Source: Streptomyces sp. Root1304
GTDB lineage: Bacteria > Actinomycetota > Actinomycetes > Streptomycetales > Streptomycetaceae
Assembly (NCBI RefSeq): GCF_001426405.1
Contig: NZ_LMEP01000022.1
Location: 396,066 to 460,065 of the forward strand
Reading direction: 5' to 3'
DNA length: 64,000 bases
In this document: positions 44,111-52,484 of the stretch, piece by piece
Position numbering within the stretch: position 1 is the stretch's first letter
Layout: each line of letters opens with the position of its first letter
Position numbers and translations under genes: made by a program
The notes under the pieces: generated by a model
The model's database searches: none
Seen by the model: only the letters and a program-made list of their open reading frames with translations
What the model was told of the DNA's origin: nothing

Positions 44111-44596
44111 TCAGGCGCGGTCGGCGCCGACCGGCTCGCCGACGATACGGGCGGCGAGGGCGTGGGCCCAGGCGTCGACGTCCGCGGTGAGCTCGCGCTC
44201 GGCGGCGGCGCGCTCGGCGGCGATCTTCGCGGAACCGGCCGCGATGATGCTGTCCCGCTCGGCGTTGCCCTCGGCGCGGGCGGCGGCGATGGCCTCCGAG
44301 CCCTCCTCGACGGCCTTGGAACGGATGCGGGCGGCCTCGTGGCGGGCCTCGGCCAGCTCGGCCTCGTACTGCTCACGGATCTGCGTGGCCTCGGAGCGGA
44401 GGTCGTCGGCGCGCTCGGTGCCACCGTCGATGGCGTCTTCGCGCTCCTCGAGGGTGCGCTTGATCTTCGGCAGGATGCCCTTCGCCAGGACGAGGAAGGT
44501 GAATCCGAACACCACCAGGCCGAGGATGAGCTCTGCCCAGACAGGGTTGAGCGGACCGAGGTCCATCTTGAAGATCGTCGAGTTCGCGAGGGTCAT
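44111..44596 (-). CDS. Orphan F-type ATP synthase b-subunit-like protein
   Basis: A 161-aa protein with one N-terminal membrane helix (about residues 20-42, WAELILGLVVFGFTFLVLAKG), the ILPKIKRTLEEREDAIDGG hinge, and a long Ala/Glu/Arg coiled coil, ending with LAARIVGEPVG as in genuine b subunits. No other ATP-synthase gene is near, so this is an extra, unlinked copy. It might replace the operon-encoded b subunit, form a heterodimer with it, or serve another complex. TAGAAT ends 6 nt before the ATG, suggesting a leaderless message. Confidence 0.85.
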   Translation of the reverse strand: MTLANSTIFKMDLGPLNPVWAELILGLVVFGFTFLVLAKGILPKIKRTLEEREDAIDGGTERADDLRSEATQIREQYEAELAEARHEAARIRSKAVEEGSEAIAAARAEGNAERDSIIAAGSAKIAAERAAAERELTADVDAWAHALAARIVGEPVGADRA

Positions 44597-44766
44597 GGGC
44601 GCATTCTACCTGGTTCAAAAGGGTGCAAATCAGACACTGGCCCGAGAGTTGGCGAGTTCGTGCGAGCCCGTCCAGATTCCCGGCATCCAAAGGCTACCGG
44701 AAGGTAACCACGGCTGATTGTATGTGCGACGCCAGCTCAACCCCCCACACCCTCATGGGAGTTCAC

Positions 44767-45759
44767 GTGTCGTTCGCCGCGCTCCGCCGCGCCCCCGGCG
44801 CCGCTCTTTCCCTCGCGCTCGCCGCCGCCGCCCTGGCCGCGACCGCACCGGGCGCGACCGCAGCCTCCGCCACGACGGCCGCCGAGGCCCCGCGGCTGAA
44901 GGTGCTCACGTACAACACGTTCATTTTCAGCAAGTCGCTCTACCCGAACTGGGGCCAGGACCACCGGGCCGCGGCGATCCCGGCGGCCCCCTTCTTCCAG
45001 GGCCAGGACGTCGTCGTGCTCCAGGAGGCCTTCGACAACTCCGCCTCGGACGCCCTCAAGGCGAACGCCGCCTCCCAGTACCCGTACCAGACCCCGGTCG
45101 TCGGCCGCAGCAAGAGCGGCTGGGACGCCACCGGCGGGTCCTACTCCGCCACCACCCCGGAGGACGGCGGGGTGACGATCCTCAGCAAGTGGCCGATCAT
45201 CCGCAAGGAGCAGCACGTCTACAAGGACGCCTGCGGCGCCGACTGGTGGTCGAACAAGGGCTTCGCCTACGCCGTCCTCGACGTGAACGGCAGCCGCGTC
45301 CACGTCGTCGGCACCCACGCCCAGTCCACCGACCCGGGCTGCTCGGCCGGCGAGGCGGCGCAGATGCGCAGCCGCCAGTTCAAGACGATCGACGCCTTCC
45401 TCGACGCCAAGAACATCCCGGCGAACGAGCAGGTCGTCGTCGCCGGTGACATGAACGTCGACTCGCACACGCCCGAGTACGGCACCATGCTCTCCGACGC
45501 CGGTCTGGTGGGCGCGGACGCCCGCACCGGGCACCCGTACTCCTTCGACACCGAGCTGAACTCGATCGCCTCGGAGCGCTACCCGGACGACCCGCGCGAG
45601 GACCTCGACTACGTCCTCTACCGCGCCGGGAACGCCCGCCCCGCCGGCTGGACCAACAACGTGGTGCTGGAGAAGAGCGCCCCGTGGACCGTCTCCAGCT
45701 GGGGCACCCAGTACAGCTACACCAACCTCTCCGACCACTACCCGGTCACCGGGTTCTGA
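44767..45759 (+). CDS. Secreted sphingomyelin phosphodiesterase
   Basis: A 330-aa secreted phosphodiesterase of the DNase I-like fold. Signal peptide 1-40 (ALSLALAAAALAATAPGATA). Active-site segments: LTYNTF, VVLQEAFDN (metal-binding Glu), GTHAQS, VVAGDMNVDS (Asp/Asn) and LSDHYPVTGF (catalytic Asp-His). It hydrolyses sphingomyelin or related phospholipids, releasing the phospho-headgroup. The GTG at 44767 has GGGAG 5 nt upstream and gives a clean signal peptide; the ATG at 44755 overlaps that site. Confidence 0.92.
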   Translation: MSFAALRRAPGAALSLALAAAALAATAPGATAASATTAAEAPRLKVLTYNTFIFSKSLYPNWGQDHRAAAIPAAPFFQGQDVVVLQEAFDNSASDALKANAASQYPYQTPVVGRSKSGWDATGGSYSATTPEDGGVTILSKWPIIRKEQHVYKDACGADWWSNKGFAYAVLDVNGSRVHVVGTHAQSTDPGCSAGEAAQMRSRQFKTIDAFLDAKNIPANEQVVVAGDMNVDSHTPEYGTMLSDAGLVGADARTGHPYSFDTELNSIASERYPDDPREDLDYVLYRAGNARPAGWTNNVVLEKSAPWTVSSWGTQYSYTNLSDHYPVTGF

Positions 45760-45793
45760 TCCGGCCCGGCGGGCGCCGCGCGGCGGGTGCGGC

Positions 45794-46318
45794 TCAGTAC
45801 CCGGGCCCGTACCCGCCGAAGAGGCTGTAGAGCCACGCCCCGAACACCCCGGCGACACAGAGCAGCACGATCAGGGAACCCAGGCTCGTGTGCCGCTCCT
45901 TACGGGGCCGGCCGGGTCGGGCGGCACGCGCCGCGCGACCCGGCTTCTCGCGCTTCGGCCCCTTCTCGCGCTTCGCTCCCCTCCCTCGCTTCTCCCCGCC
46001 CGCCGTCCCGCCCGGGGCCGGTCCGGCCGCCGCGGCGACCTCGGCGAGCAGCCGCCGGCAGACCGTCGCCAGCTCCGCCGTCCCCGCCGTCAGGTCGACG
46101 ACGACCTCGGTACGGGCCGGGGCCGTGGTCCCGCCGTCGAGGAGCCGGCCGGCGCGCAGCAGTGCCTGGTCCTTGCCCCCGGTCGGGCCCAGACTGATCC
46201 AGCGGTCGACGTGCTCGCCCCGGATCACCACCCCGCCGCCCCGCTCCCGGTAGACGGTGTGCTCCCGCCACAGGACTCCGGCCAATTCCTGCGCCGTCTC
46301 CCTGAGTTGCGTGTACAT
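45794..46318 (-). CDS. 174-aa tail-anchored protein, function unknown
   Basis: An N-terminal soluble domain (~1-95, GGGVVIRGEHVDRWISLGPTGG) is joined by a very basic linker (KREKGPKREKPGRAARAARPGRPRKER, given here as composition: about half Lys/Arg) to one C-terminal helix (LIVLLCVAGVFGAWLYSLF) ending GGYGPGY. The protein should sit in the membrane by its tail with the basic stretch against the cytoplasmic face. ATG with AGGGGAT upstream. Convergent with the sphingomyelinase gene. I recognise no family. Confidence 0.72.
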   Translation of the reverse strand: MYTQLRETAQELAGVLWREHTVYRERGGGVVIRGEHVDRWISLGPTGGKDQALLRAGRLLDGGTTAPARTEVVVDLTAGTAELATVCRRLLAEVAAAAGPAPGGTAGGEKRGRGAKREKGPKREKPGRAARAARPGRPRKERHTSLGSLIVLLCVAGVFGAWLYSLFGGYGPGY

Positions 46319-46434
46319 GCGAATCCCCTGTTCCCGTTCCCCCAGTTCGAACAGGCGCCGACTCTAGCTCCCGACGACCGGTGCCCCCGCCGCACCCCGC
46401 CCGAACACCCGTCCGTACGTCCGGGGCCCGCCCG

Positions 46435-47013
46435 CTACGCGGTGAAGTCGTACACGGTGACCGGTATCCCCCGGTCGACGAGGCGCCGGACGACCAGGGG
46501 CTCGACCCGGTCCCAGGAACCGCCCGCGAGCCCGCAGCCGATCCGCGGCATGTGCACGGAGGCCCCGAGAGCGGCAGCCCGGTCGGCGAGCAGCCCGAGC
46601 GCCGCGTCGATCGCCTCGTACCGCACGGGCACGTCCGTGCTCCGCGCCGTGCGTATCCCCCGCTGGCCCACCAGATTGGCCACCCAGAGCTCCGGCCCGA
46701 CCCGGACGAACCGGGCGGCGCCGAGGCCGAAGTCGTTCTCCCCGCGCTCGGCGTGCCACCGGCGGTAGGCCGCCTCGGGCTCGGGCCAGCGCCGGGAGAC
46801 CGCCCGGACGAAGCCCTTGCCCCAACCTCCGATGTCGTTGCACACATGGGCGACGATCCGGACGCCCTCGCCGCGAGGGGCGGTCGCGTCCCCCTGCACG
46901 TACCTGATCCCGCTCGCCGCGCCGTGCCCGGTCCCGCTCACCTCCCCGTGCCCGGTCCCGCTCGCCCCGCCGTGCCCCGTCCCGGTCCCCGTGCCGCTCG
47001 TGATGCCGTTCAT
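46435..47013 (-). CDS. Macro-domain protein
   Basis: A 192-aa protein. After a Gly-rich N-terminus made of three 8-residue repeats (SGTGHGxx, residues ~10-35) comes a macro domain: YVQGDATAP, IVAHVCNDIGGWGKGFVRAVSRRW (ADP-ribose pocket), and MPRIGCGLAGGSWDRVEPL. It binds or hydrolyses ADP-ribose derivatives, as ADP-ribose-1''-phosphate phosphatases do. The start is ATG 47013; no clear ribosome site. The long open frame upstream is a shadow of the methyltransferase. Confidence 0.85.
   Translation of the reverse strand: MNGITSGTGTGTGHGGASGTGHGEVSGTGHGAASGIRYVQGDATAPRGEGVRIVAHVCNDIGGWGKGFVRAVSRRWPEPEAAYRRWHAERGENDFGLGAARFVRVGPELWVANLVGQRGIRTARSTDVPVRYEAIDAALGLLADRAAALGASVHMPRIGCGLAGGSWDRVEPLVVRRLVDRGIPVTVYDFTA
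46915..46986 (-). repeat. Three 24-bp tandem repeats in the macro-domain gene
   Basis: Units at 46915-46938, 46939-46962 and 46963-46986 share the core CCGTGCCCGGTCCCGCT (plus strand). They encode the SGTGHG-type octapeptides and keep the frame, so copy number may vary without breaking the gene. Confidence 0.8.
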
Positions 47014-47175
47014 GTCGATCACGCTACGGGCCGCCACTGACACTCCCTCCGTGCCGATCGGCGCGCGGGTCCGGCGCGCCTCGGCGGTTCGGACGGGCGC
47101 CGGGGCAGGATCGGTGGCGCGGCGGTCCCGCGGCGGGCCGCCCGGCACCGTCCCAGCCCGTGAAGAGGTCCGGCC

Positions 47176-48015
47176 ATGAGCACGTTCGACGACAGCCCCG
47201 GGGACGCTCCGGGTGACGGCCGGTACGGCGAGTCCGTCTTCCGGCCCGAGCAGGCGGGCGAGGGCGAGCGCATCGACTTCGGCGCCCTCGCCTACGACGA
47301 CATCAGCTTCGCCCGGCTGACGGCGCTGGGCGCCGGGCCCGGCTGGGACTGCCTCGACGTGGGCGCCGGGACGGGCACCCTCTCCCGTCGTCTGCTCGAA
47401 GAGGCCGGGGTGGCGAGCGTCCTCGCCGTGGACCGCGACGTCCGCTTCCTCGCCGCGCGGCCCGTCCCGGGGCTCCGTCTGCTGGAGGCCGACGTCACCG
47501 CCCCGGACTTCGCGCCAGGCCGGTTCCGGCTCGTCCACGCGCGCTTCGTCCTGATGCACCTGGCCGAGCGGGAGCGGCTGGTCGGCACCCTGGCCGGGCT
47601 CGTCGCGCCCGGCGGCGTGCTCGTCGTCAGCGACGCCGTCGACCTGACGAGCGACCGGACGCCGGGCACCCCGTACACCGCGGCGATGGGGGCGATGTGG
47701 CAGGGGCTGCGGGCCACCATCGGCACCGATGTCTCCGAGGTGACCTCCTACCCGCAGCTGCTGCGCGGGGCCGGGCTGGTGCCCGTCGCCGCCGAGATCC
47801 ACGTACCGCCGCTGGTACCGGGGAGCCCCCTCAGCCGCTTCTGGGCGGACACCTGGGAGCGCGGCCGGGAGGCGATGCGCGCCTCCGGCCTCATCGACGA
47901 CGCGGGCATCGACGCGGCGGTCCGGTACCTGGACTCCGAGGACTGCGCCGGGCTGTCCGCCGGCATGCTCACCGCCTGGGGGCGGAAACCCGACGGGGCG
48001 GCGGCCCGCGCCTGA
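47176..48015 (+). CDS. Class I SAM-dependent methyltransferase
   Basis: A 279-aa methyltransferase. Motif I LDVGAGTGTLSRRLLEE lies near residues 59-75, motif II VLAVDRDVRFLA follows, then FVLMHLAERERLVGTLAGLVAPGGVLVVSD. Substrate unknown; the C-terminal region (PQLLRGAGLVPVAAEIHV) resembles UbiE/small-molecule methyltransferases. The ATG has GAAGAGG 7 nt upstream. Divergent from the macro-domain gene, 162 bp apart. Confidence 0.87.
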   Translation: MSTFDDSPGDAPGDGRYGESVFRPEQAGEGERIDFGALAYDDISFARLTALGAGPGWDCLDVGAGTGTLSRRLLEEAGVASVLAVDRDVRFLAARPVPGLRLLEADVTAPDFAPGRFRLVHARFVLMHLAERERLVGTLAGLVAPGGVLVVSDAVDLTSDRTPGTPYTAAMGAMWQGLRATIGTDVSEVTSYPQLLRGAGLVPVAAEIHVPPLVPGSPLSRFWADTWERGREAMRASGLIDDAGIDAAVRYLDSEDCAGLSAGMLTAWGRKPDGAAARA

Positions 48016-48023
48016 GCGGCGAC

Positions 48024-48118
48024 GCGGACCACCCCGTACTCCAGGCGCGGACCACCCCGTACTCCAGCCGCAGGCCAACCCCCGCACCCCCGGGCGCGGA
48101 CCACCCCGTGCCTCAGGC
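48024..48118. repeat. Three 23-bp direct repeats
   Basis: GCGGACCACCCCGTACTCCA begins copies at 48024 and 48047 (adjacent, 23-bp period); a third, slightly changed copy starts at 48096 after a 26-bp gap. They fill the space between two convergent genes; the third copy runs into the last codons of the lyase-like gene. Confidence 0.8.
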
Positions 48119-49315
48119 CGCGCCCGTGCCGTAGACCTTGAACTCCCACAGCGAGTAGCCGTAGGCGGTGGCCCGTCGAGTGCCGTACACCCGGACGTAG
48201 CGGGCCGTCCCGTTCACCGTGACCTCGTCGGTGCCGCCGTCGCCGGCCGTCACGGAGGCGAGGTCCGTCCAGGTCGTGCCGTCGGTGGAGCCCTGGATCC
48301 GGTACGCCGTGGCGTACGCGGCCTCCCAGTCCAGCCGGACCCGTGAGAGGGCCACGGGGGCGCCGAGGTCGACGCGGAGCCACTGCGGGTCGACGCCCTC
48401 GGCGGAGGCCCAGCGGGTGCCGGTCTGTCCGTCCACCGCCTTGCCGGGTTCGTACCCCGCGGCCTCCGTGGAGGAGGCGCTGGCCGGCCTGCCCTGGGAC
48501 AGCAGGGCCTCGGTGCCCGGGGTGCCGGCGGTGAGCTGGTAGGCGCGCAGGTCGCGGAGGAGCAGATAGGTGTCGCGCAGCGAGCCGGAGGTGTCTCCGA
48601 GGGAGCGGTAGATGCCCCACTTGGGCCGCACCCGGTCGGCGAGGAAGGTGTCGACGCCGGTCTTCGTCGCGTCGACGACGGTGGTGCCGCCGCTCTTCAC
48701 GACCCAGCGCACGGAGCCGTCCGTGCCGTCGCCGATCCTGATCTCGTACTCGATGTCGATCCACTTGTTCTGCAGCGGCTCCAGGTTCGTCCGGCCGACC
48801 AGGACGTCGCCCTCGATGACCTTGTGCTCGATGGTCTGGACACCGTTGACCCGGCGCAGCGAGGTGACGGTGATCGGTGAGGTGCCGGTGCCGGGCTGCT
48901 TGGTCTGCATGATGTGGGTGAAGCTCGTCGTGGCCATCAGCGAGCTGGGGATGTACATCGAGTAGGTGACGCGCCAGGTCTCGCCGAGCCGCCACTGGAG
49001 GTATTCGGAGGGCGAGGTCCGGTTGCCGGTGACCTCCTGGCGCTGCCGGTCGGTGGAGGTGTCGCGGTCGACCATGTGCATGTCAAATCGATAGGCGTCC
49101 CCGGCGACCTTGATGTGGGGCGCGCCCCCGGGATGCGAGTCGGCGCGGTCGTCCTCCACGGTCTCGAAGCCGCCGAGCCCGACCGCGGCGGGATCGGGCG
49201 CCCAGCGGAGCGTCCACGTCGGAGCCGCGGCGGCGGGTCCGGAGGGGAGTGCGAGCCCGAGCACGGCCAGGACGAACGCGGCCAGGACGACGGGAAAGGT
49301 GCGCCTGCGCTTCAT
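48113..49315 (-). CDS. Secreted polysaccharide-lyase-like protein with discoidin domain
   Basis: A 400-aa secreted protein. Signal peptide 1-30 (VVLAAFVLAVLGLALPSGPAAAA). Residues ~33-260 form a jelly roll resembling heparin-lyase/glucuronan-lyase-type polysaccharide lyases (DRDTSTDRQRQEV, WRVTYSMYIPSSL, RPKWGIYRSLGD). Residues ~270-400 are an F5/8-type discoidin (CBM32-like) sugar-binding domain (SASSTEAAGYEPGKAVDGQTGTRWASAEG onward, given as landmark). Predicted to bind and cleave an acidic polysaccharide outside the cell. ATG start. A palindrome at 49372-49390 may be its operator. Confidence 0.82.
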   Translation of the reverse strand: MKRRRTFPVVLAAFVLAVLGLALPSGPAAAAPTWTLRWAPDPAAVGLGGFETVEDDRADSHPGGAPHIKVAGDAYRFDMHMVDRDTSTDRQRQEVTGNRTSPSEYLQWRLGETWRVTYSMYIPSSLMATTSFTHIMQTKQPGTGTSPITVTSLRRVNGVQTIEHKVIEGDVLVGRTNLEPLQNKWIDIEYEIRIGDGTDGSVRWVVKSGGTTVVDATKTGVDTFLADRVRPKWGIYRSLGDTSGSLRDTYLLLRDLRAYQLTAGTPGTEALLSQGRPASASSTEAAGYEPGKAVDGQTGTRWASAEGVDPQWLRVDLGAPVALSRVRLDWEAAYATAYRIQGSTDGTTWTDLASVTAGDGGTDEVTVNGTARYVRVYGTRRATAYGYSLWEFKVYGTGAA

Positions 49316-49371
49316 GTGTCACCCCTGATGGGAGGTTGCCAGGTGCGCTTCATCGTGCCGGAGCGGGAACA

Positions 49372-49390
49372 GTAAGTAAAGCTTCCTAAC
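49372..49390. promoter_or_regulatory. Operator-like palindrome before the lyase-like gene
   Basis: GTAAGTAAAGCTTCCTAAC is an imperfect 19-bp dyad, 57-75 bp upstream of the lyase-like gene, and resembles the TTAGGAAA/TTTCCTAA sites often seen before Streptomyces glycan-degrading genes (memory). A sugar-responsive repressor is plausible. Confidence 0.4.
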
Positions 49391-49502
49391 GAAGACACCG
49401 GACGGTGCCGTCCCGCCCTCTTCTACAGTGCCGGTGAGACAGCAATACTGTTCAAGTGACCCGGACCGGCGGGTCGTCGGCACGGGAAGCGAGGCACCTC
49501 GG

Positions 49503-50240
49503 ATGGGCGTCGGGACGGACCAGGAGGACGGGCCCAGCTACACCGTCGACGAGCTCGCCGCGCGGGCCGGGGTCACGGTGCGGACCGTGCGGTTCTACGG
49601 GACGCGGGGGCTGCTCCCCCCGCCCGTCATCGGAGCCCGCAGGGTCGGCCACTACGGGCAGGGGCACCTCTCCCGGCTCGCGCTCATCGAGGAGCTCCAG
49701 CGGCAGGGGATGACGCTGGCCGCGATCGAACGCTATCTGGAGCAGCTGCCGGCCGACCTCAGCGCGCAGGACCTGGCGGTCCACCGGGCGCTCGTGGCCT
49801 CCTGGGCGCCCGAGTCCGCCGAGACCATCACCCGGCGCGAGCTGGAGCGGCGGGCCGGGCGGGCGCTGACCGAGGAGGACGTGGACCGGCTGGCCGCGAT
49901 GGGGGTGCTCGACCGGACCTCCGAGGACGACACCTTCCGGCTGGACGGGTCGCTGCTGCGGCTGGGCGTCGAGCTGCTCGACGTGCCGATCGAGCACGAG
50001 ACGATCCTCGCCTCCCGCACCGTGCTCCTGGCGCACGCGCGGGCCGCCGCCCAGGAACTCTCCCGGCTGTTCCGGGACGAGGTGTGGAGCCCGTACCGGG
50101 AGAGCGGGGAGGACCCGGACCACCTGAGCGCGATGAAGTCGCTCTCGGCGCACATGCAGCCGATGGTGGTCCAGGCCCTTCTCACGGCGTTCCAGCGCTC
50201 ACTGAGCGAGGAACTGAGCACGGCGTTCAGGCGTCGCTGA
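49503..50240 (+). CDS. MerR-family transcriptional regulator
   Basis: A 245-aa regulator. The winged HTH (~12-80) contains YTVDELAARAGVTVRTVRFYGTRGLLPPP and the dimerisation helix follows. The long C-terminal region (~110-245, ending QALLTAFQRSLSEELSTAFRRR) is helical and lacks the Cys ligands of metal-sensing members, so it probably senses an organic effector. The ATG at 49503 has GAGG upstream; earlier in-frame GTGs at 49428/49434 lie in the promoter. It is convergent with the acyl-CoA operon, 31 bp apart, and may regulate it; this is inference. Confidence 0.87.
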   Translation: MGVGTDQEDGPSYTVDELAARAGVTVRTVRFYGTRGLLPPPVIGARRVGHYGQGHLSRLALIEELQRQGMTLAAIERYLEQLPADLSAQDLAVHRALVASWAPESAETITRRELERRAGRALTEEDVDRLAAMGVLDRTSEDDTFRLDGSLLRLGVELLDVPIEHETILASRTVLLAHARAAAQELSRLFRDEVWSPYRESGEDPDHLSAMKSLSAHMQPMVVQALLTAFQRSLSEELSTAFRRR

Positions 50241-50247
50241 ACGCCTG
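50228..50247. terminator. Hairpin at the merR/fadB convergence
   Basis: CAGGCGT and ACGCCTG form a 7-bp stem with a 6-nt loop overlapping the merR stop codon. It may act in both directions. Confidence 0.4.
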
Positions 50248-50271
50248 TCCGCGCTCGGCACCCGTCGCCGC

Positions 50272-52446
50272 TCAGGCGTCGGTGAAGACCTCGCCCCGCT
50301 CGGCCTTCTCGATCAGGAGGGCGGGCGGGGTGAAGCGCTCGCCGTACGTCTCCGCCAGCTCGCGCGCGCGGGCCACGAAGCCCACGACGCCGCCCTCGTA
50401 GCCGTTGATGTACTGGAGCACGCCGCCGGTCCAGGCCGGGAAGCCGATGCCCATGATGGAGCCGATGTTGGCGTCGGCGACCGAGGCCAGGACGCCCTCC
50501 TCCACGAGCCGGACGGTGTCCAGGGCCTCCGAGAAGAGCATCCGCTCCTGCATGTCGCGGAAGGGGATCTCGTATCCGGGCTTGGCGAAGTGCTCGCGCA
50601 GGCCGGGCCAGAGGCGACCGCGCTTGCCGTCCTCGCCGTACTCGTAGAAGCCCGCACCGCCGCTCCGGCCGGGCCGCCCGAACTCGTCGACCATCCGGTC
50701 GATCACGGCCTCGCCCGGGTGGGTCGCCCAGGTGCCGCCGGCCTCCTCGATCGCCCGCTTCGTCTCGTTGCGGATCTTGCGCGGCAGCGTCAGGGTCAGC
50801 TCGTCCATCAGGGAGAGGACCTTGGCCGGGTAGCCGGCCTGCGCGGCGGCCTGCTCGACGGAGGCGGGCTCGATGCCCTCGCCGACCATGGCGACGCCCT
50901 CGTTGATGAAGTGGCCGATCACCCGGGAGGTGAAGAAGCCGCGCGAGTCGTTGACGACGATCGGCGTCTTGTTGATCTGCCGGACCAGGTCGAAGGCGCG
51001 GGCGAGCGCCTCGTCCCCGGTCCGCTCGCCCTTGATGATCTCGACCAGCGGCATCTTGTCGACGGGCGAGAAGAAGTGCAGGCCGATGAAGTCGGCCTGG
51101 CGCTCGACGCCCTCGGCGAGTTCGGAGATCGGCAGGGTCGAGGTGTTGGAGCAGAGCAGCGCGTCGGGCGCGACGACGGACTGGATCTCCTGGAAGACCT
51201 TGTGCTTGAGCGCCGTGTCCTCGAACACCGCCTCGATGACGGCGTCGCAGCCCGCCAGGTCCCGGACCTCGGCGGTCGGGGTGATCCGGGCGAGGAGGGC
51301 GTCCGCCTTCTCCTGGGTGGTGCGGCCGCGGCTCACGGCCTTGGCGCAGAGCGCCTCCGAGTAGGCCTTGCCCTTGGCGGCGGACTCGGCGGAGACGTCC
51401 TTGAGGACGACCTCGATGCCGGCGCGGGCGCAGGAGTACGCGATGCCGGCGCCCATCATGCCGGCGCCGAGGACGGCGACCTTGCGGACCGGCCGCTTCT
51501 CCACGCCCTTCGGGCGGCTGGCGCCCGAGTTGACGGCCTGGAGGTCGAAGAAGAACGCCTGGATCATGTTCTTCGCCGTCCGGCCGATGACCAGCTCGGT
51601 GAAGTAGCGGCTCTCGATGGTGATCGCGGTCTCGAAGTCGACCTGGGAGCCCTCGACGGCGGCGGCCATGATCGCGGCGGGCGCCGGGTAGGGCGCGCCG
51701 GCCGTCTGCTTGCGCAGGTTCGCCGGGAAGGCGGGCAGGTTGGCGGCGAACTTCGGGTTCGACGGGGTGCCGCCGGGGATGCGGTACCCGGGGACGTCCC
51801 AGGGCTGGTGGGACTCGGGGTGCGCGTCGATGAAGGCGATGGCCTTGTCCATCATCTCCTCGGCGGTGGCGGCCACCTCGTGGACGAGGCCGTTGTCGAG
51901 GGCGCGCTTCGGGGCGTACTGGGTGCCCTGGAGCAGCACCTTGAGCAGGGCGTCGGTGATGCCCATGAGCCGTACGGTACGGGCGACGCCGCCGCCGCCC
52001 GGCAGCAGACCGAGGGTGACCTCGGGCAGGCCGATCTTGGAGCCGGGGGCGTCGAGCGCGACGCGGTGGTGCGAGGCCAGGGCGATCTCGTAGCCGCCGC
52101 CGAGCGCGGCGCCGTTGATCGCGGCGACCACGGGCTTGCCGAGGGTCTCGATCCGGCGCAGCGCGTTCTTGATCTCGATGGCGCTGTCGAAGATGTCCTG
52201 GGCGTGCTCGGGGCCCGCCTGGATCATGTCCTTGAGGTCGCCGCCCGCGAAGAAGGTCTTCTTCGCGGAGGTGTAGATGATGCCGCGGATGGAGTCCTTC
52301 TCGGCCTCGACCCGGTCGGCGGTCGCCTTGATGGAGGCCCGGAAGGCCTGGTTCATGGTGTTGGCGGACTGGTTGGGGTCGTCGAGGACGAGGGTGACGA
52401 TCCCGGTCTCGTCCTGCTCCCAGCGGATGGTGGTGCTCTCGCTCAT
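50272..52446 (-). CDS. fadB: Bifunctional enoyl-CoA hydratase/3-hydroxyacyl-CoA dehydrogenase
   Basis: A 724-aa multifunctional beta-oxidation protein. N-terminal crotonase domain (~10-200, TFFAGGDLKDMIQ, NGAALGGGYEIALASHHRV, LPEVTLGLLPGGGG). NAD-binding domain (~322-500, VAVLGAGMMGAGIAYSCARAG, LHFFSPVDKMPLVEIIKG with the catalytic His) and C-terminal 3HCDH domain (RVIGHFINEGVAM). It performs steps two and three of fatty-acid oxidation and pairs with the thiolase encoded 38 bp upstream. ATG with GGAGAAG upstream. Confidence 0.93.
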   Translation of the reverse strand: MSESTTIRWEQDETGIVTLVLDDPNQSANTMNQAFRASIKATADRVEAEKDSIRGIIYTSAKKTFFAGGDLKDMIQAGPEHAQDIFDSAIEIKNALRRIETLGKPVVAAINGAALGGGYEIALASHHRVALDAPGSKIGLPEVTLGLLPGGGGVARTVRLMGITDALLKVLLQGTQYAPKRALDNGLVHEVAATAEEMMDKAIAFIDAHPESHQPWDVPGYRIPGGTPSNPKFAANLPAFPANLRKQTAGAPYPAPAAIMAAAVEGSQVDFETAITIESRYFTELVIGRTAKNMIQAFFFDLQAVNSGASRPKGVEKRPVRKVAVLGAGMMGAGIAYSCARAGIEVVLKDVSAESAAKGKAYSEALCAKAVSRGRTTQEKADALLARITPTAEVRDLAGCDAVIEAVFEDTALKHKVFQEIQSVVAPDALLCSNTSTLPISELAEGVERQADFIGLHFFSPVDKMPLVEIIKGERTGDEALARAFDLVRQINKTPIVVNDSRGFFTSRVIGHFINEGVAMVGEGIEPASVEQAAAQAGYPAKVLSLMDELTLTLPRKIRNETKRAIEEAGGTWATHPGEAVIDRMVDEFGRPGRSGGAGFYEYGEDGKRGRLWPGLREHFAKPGYEIPFRDMQERMLFSEALDTVRLVEEGVLASVADANIGSIMGIGFPAWTGGVLQYINGYEGGVVGFVARARELAETYGERFTPPALLIEKAERGEVFTDA

Positions 52447-52484
52447 GACTCTGCTTCTCCGTTTGAGGGGTGCGGACGGGACGG

